Shown here: positions 25,076 to 34,377 of the stretch, in pieces
Numbering within the stretch: position 1 is the first letter of the stretch
Layout: each line of letters opens with the position of its first letter
Assembly: GCA_036936605.1 (NCBI GenBank)
Contig: JAUPFV010000005.1
Coordinates: 74,412,885 to 74,476,884 of the forward strand
Origin: Limnanthes douglasii subsp. nivea
Taxonomy: Eukaryota > Streptophyta > Magnoliopsida > Brassicales > Limnanthaceae
DNA: 64,000 nt
Reading direction: 5' to 3'
Translations under genes and position numbers: made by a program
Notes under the pieces: model-generated
What the model was told of the DNA's origin: nothing
Seen by the model: only the letters and a program-made list of their open reading frames with translations
The model's database searches: none

Positions 25076-27751
25076 ATGAATAGCGAAGCGGCGACAGAGA
25101 GGGACGGTAGGGAGGTCATCCGAGCCGCTGCTGGGTCGGAAGACGCGGGAGCTCCTGGTCGGGAGTGGAACGGCGGTCGAGACAAGCGTTCGACCCTGAT
25201 TATGACCCGAAAGCAGCTGCTCGAAGATATTGCCCGGTTAGAGGAGGAACGAGAGCGGGCACTGGACGAGAAAAGGATTCGTGAAGGGAAGGGCAAAGAG
25301 CCCGCCCTGGTCGATCGGGGAGCGGTTGGTCGCGTCCAAGCCTCGCGGATGGAGGTCCGACCTGTCAGGTATTACCGAGATTCACCTCCCGCTGATGAAG
25401 AGGCTGTCAAGATTCGTCAGAGCTCGGGCGCCCATCAGGCCATGACGTCGGACTATCCCTCAGGCGACTCCTCCGACGAGGAGTACCGGCGTCGGGAGAG
25501 AGCCCTACGGACGCGAAAGACTCGGTCCCAGCGCATTCGAGGGACCAGGGCAGACCCTTCGCGGTACAAAAAGGGCGGCACCGATAAGCCGACCCCCGTG
25601 TCCTTTGAAAAGGAAGGGACGCACGTCGCCAGCCGCGGAGAGCGAGAAATGTTGCCACCAATTCCGTGGCAGCCAACGAACAGCCAAAACCTTGGATACC
25701 GAACGAGCAGCCAGTTCGTCGGCCCAAGAGCCGAGGGGCTCTATGAAATCAGGACCGAGGGTCTTGGGGGAGGAGCTTTTGAGCTCGGAGTCAACTGGAG
25801 AGCCTCCCCGTTATCTGATGAGATATTAGCGGGACCTCTCCCGAGGCGCTTTGACATTTCTAAACTGGAAAAATACGACGGGAAGACGGATCCGGACAAC
25901 CATTTGGAAGCCTTTAAGAACTTTATGCTGAGTTTCGATAACGACGATAAGCTCTTATGTAGGGCTTTTTCTATGACATTCAAAGATAGGGCTTCGAAAT
26001 GGTACAACCGATTGCCGCAGGGGTGTATCAGAAGCTTCGGGACTTTTTGGGCTATGTTTAGGCAACACTTCGTGGGAAGTAAGAGTTTCCGTGCTAATGG
26101 AGATACTATAATGAACTGTCGACAAAAGCTAGGGGAGAGCCTAAAAAACTATACCAGGCGTTTCGTCGATGCAAAGACCGATCTGGACCATTGTGAAGAG
26201 AATGTGGCTCTGACAGCATTTCGATTGGGTTTGCTCCCGGGGCCGATGAAGCAAGCAGTCACGAAAAAGCAAGCGTTCACTTTCTCTGCGCTCTTGGCAC
26301 AAATAGAAAAACAGATACTGATCGAAGAAACAGAGGCTTCCGAAGTGGCGGCGCAGATCCAACAGAGCGCCCAGGCATCGGTCGTGATAAAGCAGAGTTC
26401 CCGACTCGACCAGGCTAGAACAGCCCAGCCGATTAGCACGATACCCCCGAGCTCATCCGCGGTAACTAGACCTTCCGGGCCGACTGGTTTTAGGCCGAAA
26501 CAAAACGGACAGGCAACGTCCCGACCCATGTCCAACAAGTGGATACGGCCGGCCTATTTCGCGGATCTGACGGAGTGTGTATCTTCAATCTACGAAAAAA
26601 CCAAGAGGAGCGGGATGTACCGAAAGCCCTTCCCTATCCCGACGCCTCGGGAACAAAGGAATAACCGCTACTGTCGTTACCACGAGGACGTCGGCCACGA
26701 CACGAAAGATTGCATAGCCTTAAAAAAGGAAATACAGATGCTCATCGAGCACGGTAACCTTTTAGAGTATGTCAAGAAGGCCCAACATGCCGCGCCCTCG
26801 AAAGAAGTGGTCGTAGTTCCGAAGCCAGAAACCACCATGGCAATTTCGGAAGTTACGGATCAGTTCGACGTATCGGTTGAGTACCTTGATCCTGAGGTCG
26901 GTCGAAATATCATCGGGATCATCGAGGAAGAGGCGGAAGTTAGCGTGCGTGGCCTCTGTCAGCTGTTTGATTCATCAACAAATCTTGGAAAAGGATATGC
27001 GACGGAAACCAGAACTTGCTTCCAAACCAGACGTACCTTTTCCCCAACTCAACACTGCGACGATATCAGAGTTGTTGATGAAAAAATTGGCGGGGTCGTC
27101 GGTAAGGTACAATGCCTGCGCGATCTATTCGAATCCATGACCATCTTCGGAGGGGATTCGATGGCGGGAATAACGCATTCCTCCAGGAAGAGACACATCG
27201 TGAACTTAACCACCCAGCTGGAAGCCAGAACTTGCTTCCAAACCCGAGGCACCCCTTCGCCAATTTTGCACTTTGACGATGATGACCTGAGGGACTTAGC
27301 CGGGCCTCATGAGGATGCCGTAGTGATTGGGGCGGCGATCGCAGGAGAAGAAGTTCGACGAATCTTAATAGATACCGGGAGCTCGGCTAATATCATCTTT
27401 GCCTCGACTTTCGCCAAATTCCGAACACGGCCGGCACTCGAGCGATCCGACCGTACCATCGTCGGATTTACGGGAACGGCAGCAGACGTCGTGGGAGAGT
27501 TCGAAGGTGTGGTGCAGTTAGGCCGCGGCCCGTTTAAAAAAGAGGTCACGGTGCTGTTCATAGTAGTCGACGCGCCGGCGTCGCACAATGCAATTCTGGG
27601 ACGGTCTTGGATATCGCGCATGCATGCGGTGACTTCGACTATTCATCAGTGTGTAAAGTATGTGGTTGGTAATAACATCGGAGTAGTGCGAAGCAGCCAG
27701 AAAACGGCACGGGAGTGTTACCGAGCTGCGTTGGCACCTAAGAAAGACTAA
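25076..27751 (+). CDS. gag-protease polyprotein of element Y
   Basis: Capsid protein plus aspartic protease of a Tat-lineage element, about 891 aa from ATG 25076; the frame is open a little further upstream but without an ATG. A charged, Arg/Glu-rich N terminus of about 200 residues is followed by the gag core at about residues 255-370 (YDGKTDPDNHLEAF, then DDKLLCRAF...SKWYNRLPQG). A zinc-knuckle-like CRYHEDVGHDTKDC lies near residue 535. The protease carries DTGSSANIIF near residue 767. The linker has an internal duplication: the ARTCFQTR-type segment occurs twice. The frame ends at TAA 27749. In elements 1 and Z the homologous stop is 8 codons later, where Y also has TAG (27773). Confidence 0.95.
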   Translation: MNSEAATERDGREVIRAAAGSEDAGAPGREWNGGRDKRSTLIMTRKQLLEDIARLEEERERALDEKRIREGKGKEPALVDRGAVGRVQASRMEVRPVRYYRDSPPADEEAVKIRQSSGAHQAMTSDYPSGDSSDEEYRRRERALRTRKTRSQRIRGTRADPSRYKKGGTDKPTPVSFEKEGTHVASRGEREMLPPIPWQPTNSQNLGYRTSSQFVGPRAEGLYEIRTEGLGGGAFELGVNWRASPLSDEILAGPLPRRFDISKLEKYDGKTDPDNHLEAFKNFMLSFDNDDKLLCRAFSMTFKDRASKWYNRLPQGCIRSFGTFWAMFRQHFVGSKSFRANGDTIMNCRQKLGESLKNYTRRFVDAKTDLDHCEENVALTAFRLGLLPGPMKQAVTKKQAFTFSALLAQIEKQILIEETEASEVAAQIQQSAQASVVIKQSSRLDQARTAQPISTIPPSSSAVTRPSGPTGFRPKQNGQATSRPMSNKWIRPAYFADLTECVSSIYEKTKRSGMYRKPFPIPTPREQRNNRYCRYHEDVGHDTKDCIALKKEIQMLIEHGNLLEYVKKAQHAAPSKEVVVVPKPETTMAISEVTDQFDVSVEYLDPEVGRNIIGIIEEEAEVSVRGLCQLFDSSTNLGKGYATETRTCFQTRRTFSPTQHCDDIRVVDEKIGGVVGKVQCLRDLFESMTIFGGDSMAGITHSSRKRHIVNLTTQLEARTCFQTRGTPSPILHFDDDDLRDLAGPHEDAVVIGAAIAGEEVRRILIDTGSSANIIFASTFAKFRTRPALERSDRTIVGFTGTAADVVGEFEGVVQLGRGPFKKEVTVLFIVVDAPASHNAILGRSWISRMHAVTSTIHQCVKYVVGNNIGVVRSSQKTARECYRAALAPKKD
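27222..27285 (+). repeat. Second copy of a duplicated segment in the gag-pro linker
   Basis: AGAACTTGCTTCCAAACC plus downstream similarity repeats 27010-27070. The duplicated unit, with its preceding LFDSS/LFESM block, spans about 210 bp. Elements 1 and Z have a single copy. Confidence 0.7.
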
Positions 27752-27772
27752 GAAATGCTACCATCCCATGCA

Positions 27773-27781
27773 TAGCAATTA
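27773..27781 (+). promoter_or_regulatory. Candidate leaky stop codon between gag-pro and pol of element Y
   Basis: TAG CAA TTA in the frame shared by gag-pro and pol. It matches UAG-CAR-YYA, the context known to allow stop readthrough in tobamoviruses. The equivalent codon is TAG CAG TTT in element Z (minus strand, 59899-59901) and TAA AAA TTA in element 1 (3887-3889). In all three it lies 12 codons after the conserved LAP/LHS block and 17 codons before the end of the conserved DPRE/HLRE block. Readthrough is inferred. Removal by splicing, as reported for Ogre elements, is the alternative. Confidence 0.6.
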
Positions 27782-30700
27782 AGGGGGAGCTCCCCAGGGT
27801 CGCAGCCGGTGGACGACCCCCGGGAGGCCCCAAGCCTTTTGACAACCGACGAAGAATGCGAGCTGCACCATTTTGCAGCTGGAAAAAGTTTGCGGGTTGG
27901 GACGAATCTTTTACCAATCTTAAGGGAACGGATGCTGGCCTTACTCAGGGAGAACCTTGATTTGTTCGCGTGGTGTGCCGGGGATGTAACGGGAGTACCC
28001 GAATCATTTGCAATTCATAAGTTGACCATAAATAGGAATGTTAGACCGATAATACAGAAGCGACGAGCTTTCTCTCCCGAAAAAACAGAGGTAATTTTAC
28101 GAGAAGTCGAAAGAATGACCGGCGTGGGACATATCACAGAAGCGCGGTACCCGTTGTGGATATCTAACCCCGTCCTGGTCAAAAAGAAAAGCGGGAAATG
28201 GAGGATGTGCGTGGATTTTACCGATCTCAATCGGGCATGCCCGAAGGACCCTTTCCCGATGCCACGGATCGATCAGCTGGTAGACTCGACATCGGGTAAC
28301 AAACTCCTGTCCTTTATGGACGCTTACGCCGGTTACAATCAAATTAAGCTACACCCCGCAGATCAGGAGAATACCGCATTTATCACGGGTCGAGGGTTAT
28401 ACTGTTACAAAGTGATGCCCTTCGGACTAAAGAACGCGGGAGCAACATACCAAAGACTGGTTAACCAAACGTTCGAAGGACAGATCGGGAGAAACATGGA
28501 GGTCTACATCGATGACATGTTGGTCAAGAGTGGGACCGATGTGGAACACCTTACCGACCTCAGCGAGGCTTTTGACAACCTACGAAGGGTGAACCTTAAG
28601 TTAAATCCGGAGAAGTGTTCTTTCGGTGTTCGGTCAGGGAAATTTTTGGGTTTCTTTGTCAGTGAGAGGGGTATCGAAGCCGACCCTGTTCAACTCCGAA
28701 CCCTAGCCGACATGACCCCCCCACGGAGCGTAAAAGAAGTTCAGATACTGACCGGGCGATTAGCCGCGTTGAATCGTTTCATCTCTCGGTCATCTGACAA
28801 ATGCGCTCCATTCTTTCAGGTCCTTCGACAGGTAAAAAATTTCGTGTGGACAGATGAGTGTGACAGAGCATTTTTGGGGATCAAAGAATATCTATCGTCC
28901 CCGAACCGACTGACCAAGCCCGCTGCGAACGAAACTTTGTTCCTCTATGTCGCGGTAACGGATTACGCGGTCAGCGCGGCACTGGTCAGCGAATCCGGGC
29001 CAGCCCCGACAGCAGTGTACTATATAAGCAAAAGTCTACTTGACGCTGAGACTCGATACTTAAAGCTTGAAAAAATGGCGCTGGCTCTGGTAACGGCTGC
29101 GCGGAAGATGCGCCCTTACTTCCAAGCGCACCACATTGTCGTCCGCACATCATTCCCGTTAAAATACGTTTTTCAACGCCCAGATATGTCCGGGAGAATA
29201 GCCAAGTGGTCGGTAGAGCTAGGGGATTTCGATATTACATTCGAGCCCCGAACCGCGATTAAAGGTCAAGCCTTGGCAGATTTTTTGGTCGAATTTCACT
29301 CCGAGCGACCCGAGCAAGATACACCCGTACAAGAGAATACGGAGGGCGAATGGACTATCCGCACCGATGGAGGAGCCAACGTTAGTGGTTGTGGAGCGGG
29401 AGTTCAGATCATTACTCCTTCAGGTTTAAGCATGTTTCAGGCCATCCGCTTTGGTTTTCACACATCAAACAATGAAGCGGAATATGAGGCGGCTCTGGCT
29501 GGATTACGATTGGCACAAGTCTGCGAGGCGAGGCAAGTGCGCCTTATAAGCGACTCCCAACTGTTGATAAACCAGGCCTCGGGGAATGCGGAGGCACGGA
29601 AGGAACACCTGGTGCAGTACTTAGCGGCCCTGAGAATTCTGGCCGCCTCTTTTGACAAAACCACGTACGAACATGTTCCCCGAAGTGAGAATATGACGGC
29701 TGATTCTTTGGCAACGATTTCGTGCTCGACCAGTTATCCTTGGGTGATAGAACAAGAGAGTCCGTCCATTTTTAAACGACATGAGCTCGATAACCGACCC
29801 GAAATCGCGTGTCAAATCTCTTCAGTTGCGAATCCTGATTGGCGGCGGAATATAATCGCGTTTCTAGCTGGAGGGCAGCTCCCCGACGATGCGGCCTCGG
29901 CTCGCAAATTACGTAACAAAGCAAGGGGGTACGTTCTTTTGGGGGATGTGCTGTACAAAAAATCCTTTAGCCGACCTCTGCTTCGATGTCTAGGTTTTAA
30001 TGAATCCCAAGTAATTTTGTCTGAGCTACACGACGGGGAGGGCGCGGCTCACTGCGGGTACAAGTCTTTGATTAGAAGAGTGTTTCTCGCCGGGTTCTAT
30101 TGGCCGACCATAACGACAGACGCGAAACTCATGGTGAAAACTTGCGATACGTGTCAACGGTTTGGGAATGCGATCAACGTGCCCGCAACTCATCTGGAAT
30201 CTATATCCGAGGGGTTACCCTTTGACCGATGGGGAATCGACCTGGTCGGGCCGTTACCCATGGCTTCGGGGGGAAGACAAACGATCGTCGTCGCGGTCGA
30301 CTATTTTTCAAAATGGATCGAGGCTGAGCCTTTATCTGCTACAAAAACTAAAGACATTATCAAATTTATCTGGGCGAACATTTGTTGTAGGTTCGGGGTG
30401 CCCCAACGGTTAACCATGGACAACGGACCACAATTTGATAGCGCGGAAATGCGAGCATTCTGCGCAGCGCATAATATCCGACAGTGTTTCTCCGCGCCTT
30501 TTCATCCGCAAGCGAACGGCCAGGTCGAAGTCACGAATCGAACCATTCTGGATGGCCTCAGGAAGAATCTTGAAGGGAAAGCTGGCAAGTGGCCTGACTA
30601 CTTACAGGAAGTGTTATGGGCTTACCGAACGACACCCCGCACAGCGACCCAGGAATCACCCTTTGCCTTGGTGTATGGTATGGACGCAGTAACCCCCGCG

Positions 30701-31075
30701 GAATCCATTTTTCCCTCTTTCAGGGTCGGCACTTATCAGCCAGCGATGAACGATAATACCCGACGGCTAGAGCTGGACCTCATTGACGAAAAGCGCCACC
30801 GCGCCCACTTAAACACTTTACACTACCAGACTTTGATGAGAAGTCGGTATAGCACCAAGGTCCGGCGTCGGGAGTTTAAGGTCGGAGATAAGGTTTTGCG
30901 ACGGGTTTTTCTACACACAAAAGACAAGAGCCTCGGAAAACTCGCACCAAACTGGGAGGGACCTTATGAGATAATCGAAAGAATCAGGAGCGGAACGTAC
31001 CGTCTACAGAACCGACACGGACAACTTCTCAGACTACCGTGGAACATTGAGCATCTGAAATTATATCTTGAATAG
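27776..31075 (+). CDS. pol polyprotein (RT, RNase H, archaeal-type RNase H, integrase) of element Y
   Basis: Same frame as gag-pro, open from the TAG at 27773 to TAG 31073-31075. There is no in-frame ATG near its start, so expression needs readthrough or splicing. Counting residues from 27809: RT with MCVDFTDLN (about 132) and YIDDM (about 232); native RNase H at about 370-495, where the first catalytic Asp is Ala (LYVAVTDYAVSAAL); archaeal-type RNase H at about 513-640 with RTDGGAN, NNEAEYEAAL and SDSQLL; integrase zinc region HDGEGAAHC...CDTC (about 740-783). The integrase catalytic triad lies in WGIDLVG (about 809), MDNGPQFD (about 869) and the Glu of NGQVEV (about 905). Ends WNIEHLKLYLE. 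The two RNase H domains mark the Tat lineage. Confidence 0.95.
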   Translation, partial: QLRGSSPGSQPVDDPREAPSLLTTDEECELHHFAAGKSLRVGTNLLPILRERMLALLRENLDLFAWCAGDVTGVPESFAIHKLTINRNVRPIIQKRRAFSPEKTEVILREVERMTGVGHITEARYPLWISNPVLVKKKSGKWRMCVDFTDLNRACPKDPFPMPRIDQLVDSTSGNKLLSFMDAYAGYNQIKLHPADQENTAFITGRGLYCYKVMPFGLKNAGATYQRLVNQTFEGQIGRNMEVYIDDMLVKSGTDVEHLTDLSEAFDNLRRVNLKLNPEKCSFGVRSGKFLGFFVSERGIEADPVQLRTLADMTPPRSVKEVQILTGRLAALNRFISRSSDKCAPFFQVLRQVKNFVWTDECDRAFLGIKEYLSSPNRLTKPAANETLFLYVAVTDYAVSAALVSESGPAPTAVYYISKSLLDAETRYLKLEKMALALVTAARKMRPYFQAHHIVVRTSFPLKYVFQRPDMSGRIAKWSVELGDFDITFEPRTAIKGQALADFLVEFHSERPEQDTPVQENTEGEWTIRTDGGANVSGCGAGVQIITPSGLSMFQAIRFGFHTSNNEAEYEAALAGLRLAQVCEARQVRLISDSQLLINQASGNAEARKEHLVQYLAALRILAASFDKTTYEHVPRSENMTADSLATISCSTSYPWVIEQESPSIFKRHELDNRPEIACQISSVANPDWRRNIIAFLAGGQLPDDAASARKLRNKARGYVLLGDVLYKKSFSRPLLRCLGFNESQVILSELHDGEGAAHCGYKSLIRRVFLAGFYWPTITTDAKLMVKTCDTCQRFGNAINVPATHLESISEGLPFDRWGIDLVGPLPMASGGRQTIVVAVDYFSKWIEAEPLSATKTKDIIKFIWANICCRFGVPQRLTMDNGPQFDSAEMRAFCAAHNIRQCFSAPFHPQANGQVEVTNRTILDGLRKNLEGKAGKWPDYLQEVLWAYRTTPRTATQESPFALVYGMDAVTPAESIFPSFRVGTYQPAMNDNTRRLELDLIDEKRHRAHLNTLHYQTLMRSRYSTKVRRREFKVGDKVLRRVFLHTKDKSLGKLAPNWEGPYEIIERIRSGTYRLQNRHGQLLRLPWNIEHLKLYLE

Positions 31076-31746
31076 TTTGTAATTGTTTGAATTTCATAGT
31101 CTTGTGTTTTTAGTCCGCTTTGTAATGATCGGGGGTGCACTCTTTCCTACCTCGGTGGCACGAGGAGGTTTTAACGAGGCACCGGTCAAAACCCGAACCA
31201 CGTTAGTGATTATGAAAATTCTTTGCCTTTTAAAAAAAATCGATTCATTATAACGTTGTGCGGCTGACGAGCTGGGCACCATACTCTAAATTTAAAATCG
31301 ACCTACAGAACTTTCGAAAAAGTTTTTCGGTTTTACCGATCTACATTATGGTCTTCCAGACCCTCTGGATTGACCTTCGATAATAAATCGATCTACAGAA
31401 CTCTCAAAGAGTTTTTCGGTTTTACCGATCTACATTTTGGTCTTCCAGACCCTCTGGGTTGACCTGCGATGCTAAATCAATTTACATTTTACCGATCAAT
31501 TTACTTTTCGAAAAGTTTTCTTTTGGTTTTCCCGATGTACTTTTTGGCCTTCAAAAACCCACCATCTGTCGATCCACAACACAGTACTTAGGAAAATAAA
31601 TCATCACCCATACAGGGGGCCCCGTGGCCCCCAAAATATAATAGGTACAGTACAGAAACGGGGGGGGGGGGGCCGCGGCCCCCAAAGGTCTACAACACAT
31701 TTTCGAAACAAAAAAAAAACAAAACAAAAAAAAGGGGAAAACTGAT
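31076..31746. repeat. Convergent 3' spacer of element Y with tandem repeats and homopolymers
   Basis: Between the ends of pol (+) and the antisense gene (-). It contains about two copies of a ~95-bp unit (about 31298-31485): CGACCTACAGAACT, TTTTTCGGTTTTACCGATC, TGGTCTTCCAGACCCTCTGG. It also has a duplicated GGGGCC-rich 20-mer (about 31614-31634 and 31665-31688) and a run of 13 G (31660-31672). No gene. Confidence 0.8.
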
Positions 31747-32994
31747 TCACTGATCACCACCTTCTTCATCTCCCTCCTCATTTTCCTCTTCCTCATCCGC
31801 CCCATCGGACTCCTCCGCTACAATCCCCTCGGGACGATCCTTTTCCGGCACATCAAGCCATAACGAGCCGAGGTGAAGCTCCGGGTATCGGTTGTGGAGT
31901 GACAGGACATATGCGGCCTTGGTGGCTGCAGCATCTTGGTCCGACCACAGTCTGCATCGTTCGAGGTAGGCTTTGTTGGAGGATTTCAACTTGTGAACCT
32001 CCGACGCTAGGGCTGAGGCGCGGTCTTCTGCGGTTTTTCTCGCCGACTCGGCCAACTCCCGCGCCTGCTTTGCTGCTTCCGCGGCAGCCTTAGCTTCGTT
32101 GGCTAGCCTCTCAGCCTCAGCAATCTGACCTTTCGCCACGGCCAGAGCTTCTTCAGCGGTCTTCGCCTGCGTGGAGAGACGAGAAATTTTCGCCTCCGCC
32201 GCGGATAACTTCTTGCCAAGCCCCCTAGCCTGACGCTCTTTCATAGAAATCGGTACCAGCAAGCTGTACAACGACAATGCCAGCCCATCAGTGCTCCGAA
32301 GCGGGTAAGGGTGCGGACTACCCATCGTCGTTAACACCGGGAATTTGGGACCACTCGACGACGAAGCATCAGGGCCAACGGCCTCAGGAGGCTCAGTATC
32401 GTCCGGGATAGAAACTACATCGCCCGAAGCCGGGTCCCCACCTTCAGCACGGTCCAAAAGCGCGGGTCCTGAAGCAATCGCCTCAGCACTGACTACCACC
32501 CGATCCTTTGCCACAGCCTTGGCCTTCTTTAGTTTGGACCCCTCCATCTCCGCACGATTCTTCCTCTTCGGCGCTGCGACCGGTTTCTGACTCACCTCCG
32601 CTGGATCCGCCACTGGTGCGGCCGCCCTGATCGGGTTGCTCTCAGCTTCGGGTCCGACTTCAGGCCCCTTCCCGTCCTCCTCTGACTTGGGACGCTTGCT
32701 GGGCGCCTTATTCCGCTTAGGCAAATACAGTATGTACCCAGGGCGGCCGGTTCGGATGAACATTTCGTCGAGGTTCGGAGGTTCCCGCAGCTGTTCAATG
32801 GTTAGCACCTCGGATGAGCACCGCCAAAGGTTGCTCATGAACAGATTCTTGTCCATGAAGGTGCGGTGCATGCCCCGACCCCAATTTGTCCGGGCATAGT
32901 TTTTCAGCACCTCAAAGGTGTCTTCCGCAGCTGTGGCATGGTCCTTCTTTACCCCCTGCAGCCAGTCCTTCGACACTACGCAGCGGATCAGAAC

Positions 32995-33033
<39 letters not shown>

Positions 33034-34377
33034 GAATAAAGGGGGAGTACCGTCATGGACCCAAGTCCGCAGGATCTTCCTCGGATTTTCCTTCGTATAT
33101 GGGAGCCCGTTCTCCCAACACCCGCTCAAAAAAACGAACCGATGCTTCCACCCCTTGTCCCCCTCTAAAAAGTCGTTGACAATTTTCCATTTATTGCCAA
33201 GAGAGGAATAGAAGAAGGGTGACTTCGGGGATTTCGACAGACCCGACATGGCGATATACTCCTCCATCGGCATGGCTCGACCAGAGAGGCGGGAAGCCAT
33301 GATGCAGGACATCAGGGTGTACCACGCATTAGGCGTCAGCTGTGAGGGGCAGATTTGAAGAGTGCGGAAGTAGAGCGCAATCTCGGGGTCCAGGGGAAAT
33401 CGCAGACCCCAGTTGAACAATTCGGTGAACACCACGATTTCTCTGGGTCTGACGTGAATGGGTGTCTCCCCCGGGGTCGGGAATCGAACGGTAACACAGT
33501 CAGGGATTCCCCAGCGAATTAGCATCTCCTCGTGATCGGACTCAGGGAAGTAGAGGTACTTCCCCTCGAAGAGAGAAACTACGTCCCTGGTCAAAAGCCA
33601 GTCAAAGTATTTGGTCGAAACGGCAGATTTGACCGCCTCGGGCCAGGGATCATCCTGATTGTTAGCAGCATGGCAAGCTGCGGCAACACACCCCCCCGCG
33701 GGAGCAATATCGACCTCGGGCTCTCCAGCTTCATGGGTCGGAACTGGGTCAGAGCAGCGGTCAGCAGCAGCGTTAGTGTCAGACGGTCGAACCTGGGAGG
33801 AAGAAGCATCGGGAATACCGCGAGCCATGGATTTATGAGCCTCCTCAACTTGCTTAGGTGTCAGCTGCATTTTGGGCAGACCTAAAAAAGTGACCGCAGT
33901 GTTAATACCGGTCCGAAATCCTCTAATCGAGGGCGTAAGCTGAACCATTTCGGGACTATTACCTCCTTCCGTGTATTGCAGTAACTCGTCTTCCCCCATA
34001 GTCAGAAAGGTAGATTTACGAGCACGTCGGGAAATAGGCAAGTTTGTGGAAGACTGGGTCGGATCTTCCGGGCGAACCGATGGGGAATGGAAAGAACTGT
34101 CGCTAGAGGAAAGGACGATGGGCTCTGGAGATTGACCGGCCTCGGGAGTCGTAGAAATGGAGAGATCGGAAGCAAGGAAAACTTCTGCGGGAACCGGGGT
34201 AGCTAGAACGGGATCGTGAGGAGGTGGAGCGGGAACGAAAGGTTTGGAGTTGGACCCCCAGATCAGGCCAGCGCGTCGGTACTCCTCTGCTCTATCGCCA
34301 ATACTAGACCACTGTTCGAAGCTCCACTCAGATCCTTTTTTCTTGGTGGGTTTTTTCTGTGACCGTCCGGGTTTCAT
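31747..34377 (-). CDS. Antisense accessory gene of element Y (Transposase_28-like), two exons
   Basis: Long protein on the strand opposite pol, from ATG 34377 to TGA 31747-31749; about 850 aa after removing an intron at 33050-32976. N-terminal third is Ser/Pro/Glu-rich and low complexity. The conserved domain is at about residues 260-410: VTVRFPTPGETP, VFTELFNWGLRFPLDPE, LTPNAWYTLMSCIMASRLSG. This fits Pfam 'putative gypsy type transposon'. The second exon has a Lys-rich basic linker and an Ala/Glu/Lys coiled coil (about 31900-32240), ending in an acidic tail. No signal peptide or membrane segment, so it is not env-like. Read without splicing the frame stays open only because the intron T run reads as poly-Phe. 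Function unknown; Grande elements carry a comparable antisense ORF. Confidence 0.85.
32976..33050 (-). other. Spliceosomal intron in the antisense gene of element Y
   Basis: Minus strand: donor GACG|GTACTCC at 33050, a run of 35 T (32998-33032) as pyrimidine tract, acceptor GCTGCGTAG| at 32976. Length 75 nt, phase 1; joining keeps the frame. The intron of the element-Z copy (54531-54610, 80 nt) has the same phase and protein position. Confidence 0.75.

Noticed and set aside
25045..25296. Open frames antisense to gag and pol of elements Y and Z (e.g. 25045-25296, 25407-25727, 26149-26538, 54969-55277)
   Set aside because: Shadows of the GC-rich coding frames; no motif, no promoter, and absent in homologous elements.
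33001..33032. Long A run taken as a LINE or SINE tail
   Set aside because: It lies inside the conserved intron of the antisense gene and acts as the pyrimidine tract on the minus strand; no insertion flanks or duplication.
31747..34377. Envelope gene interpretation of the antisense ORF
   Set aside because: No signal peptide or membrane segment, opposite strand to pol, and a conserved domain typical of the putative gypsy transposon family.
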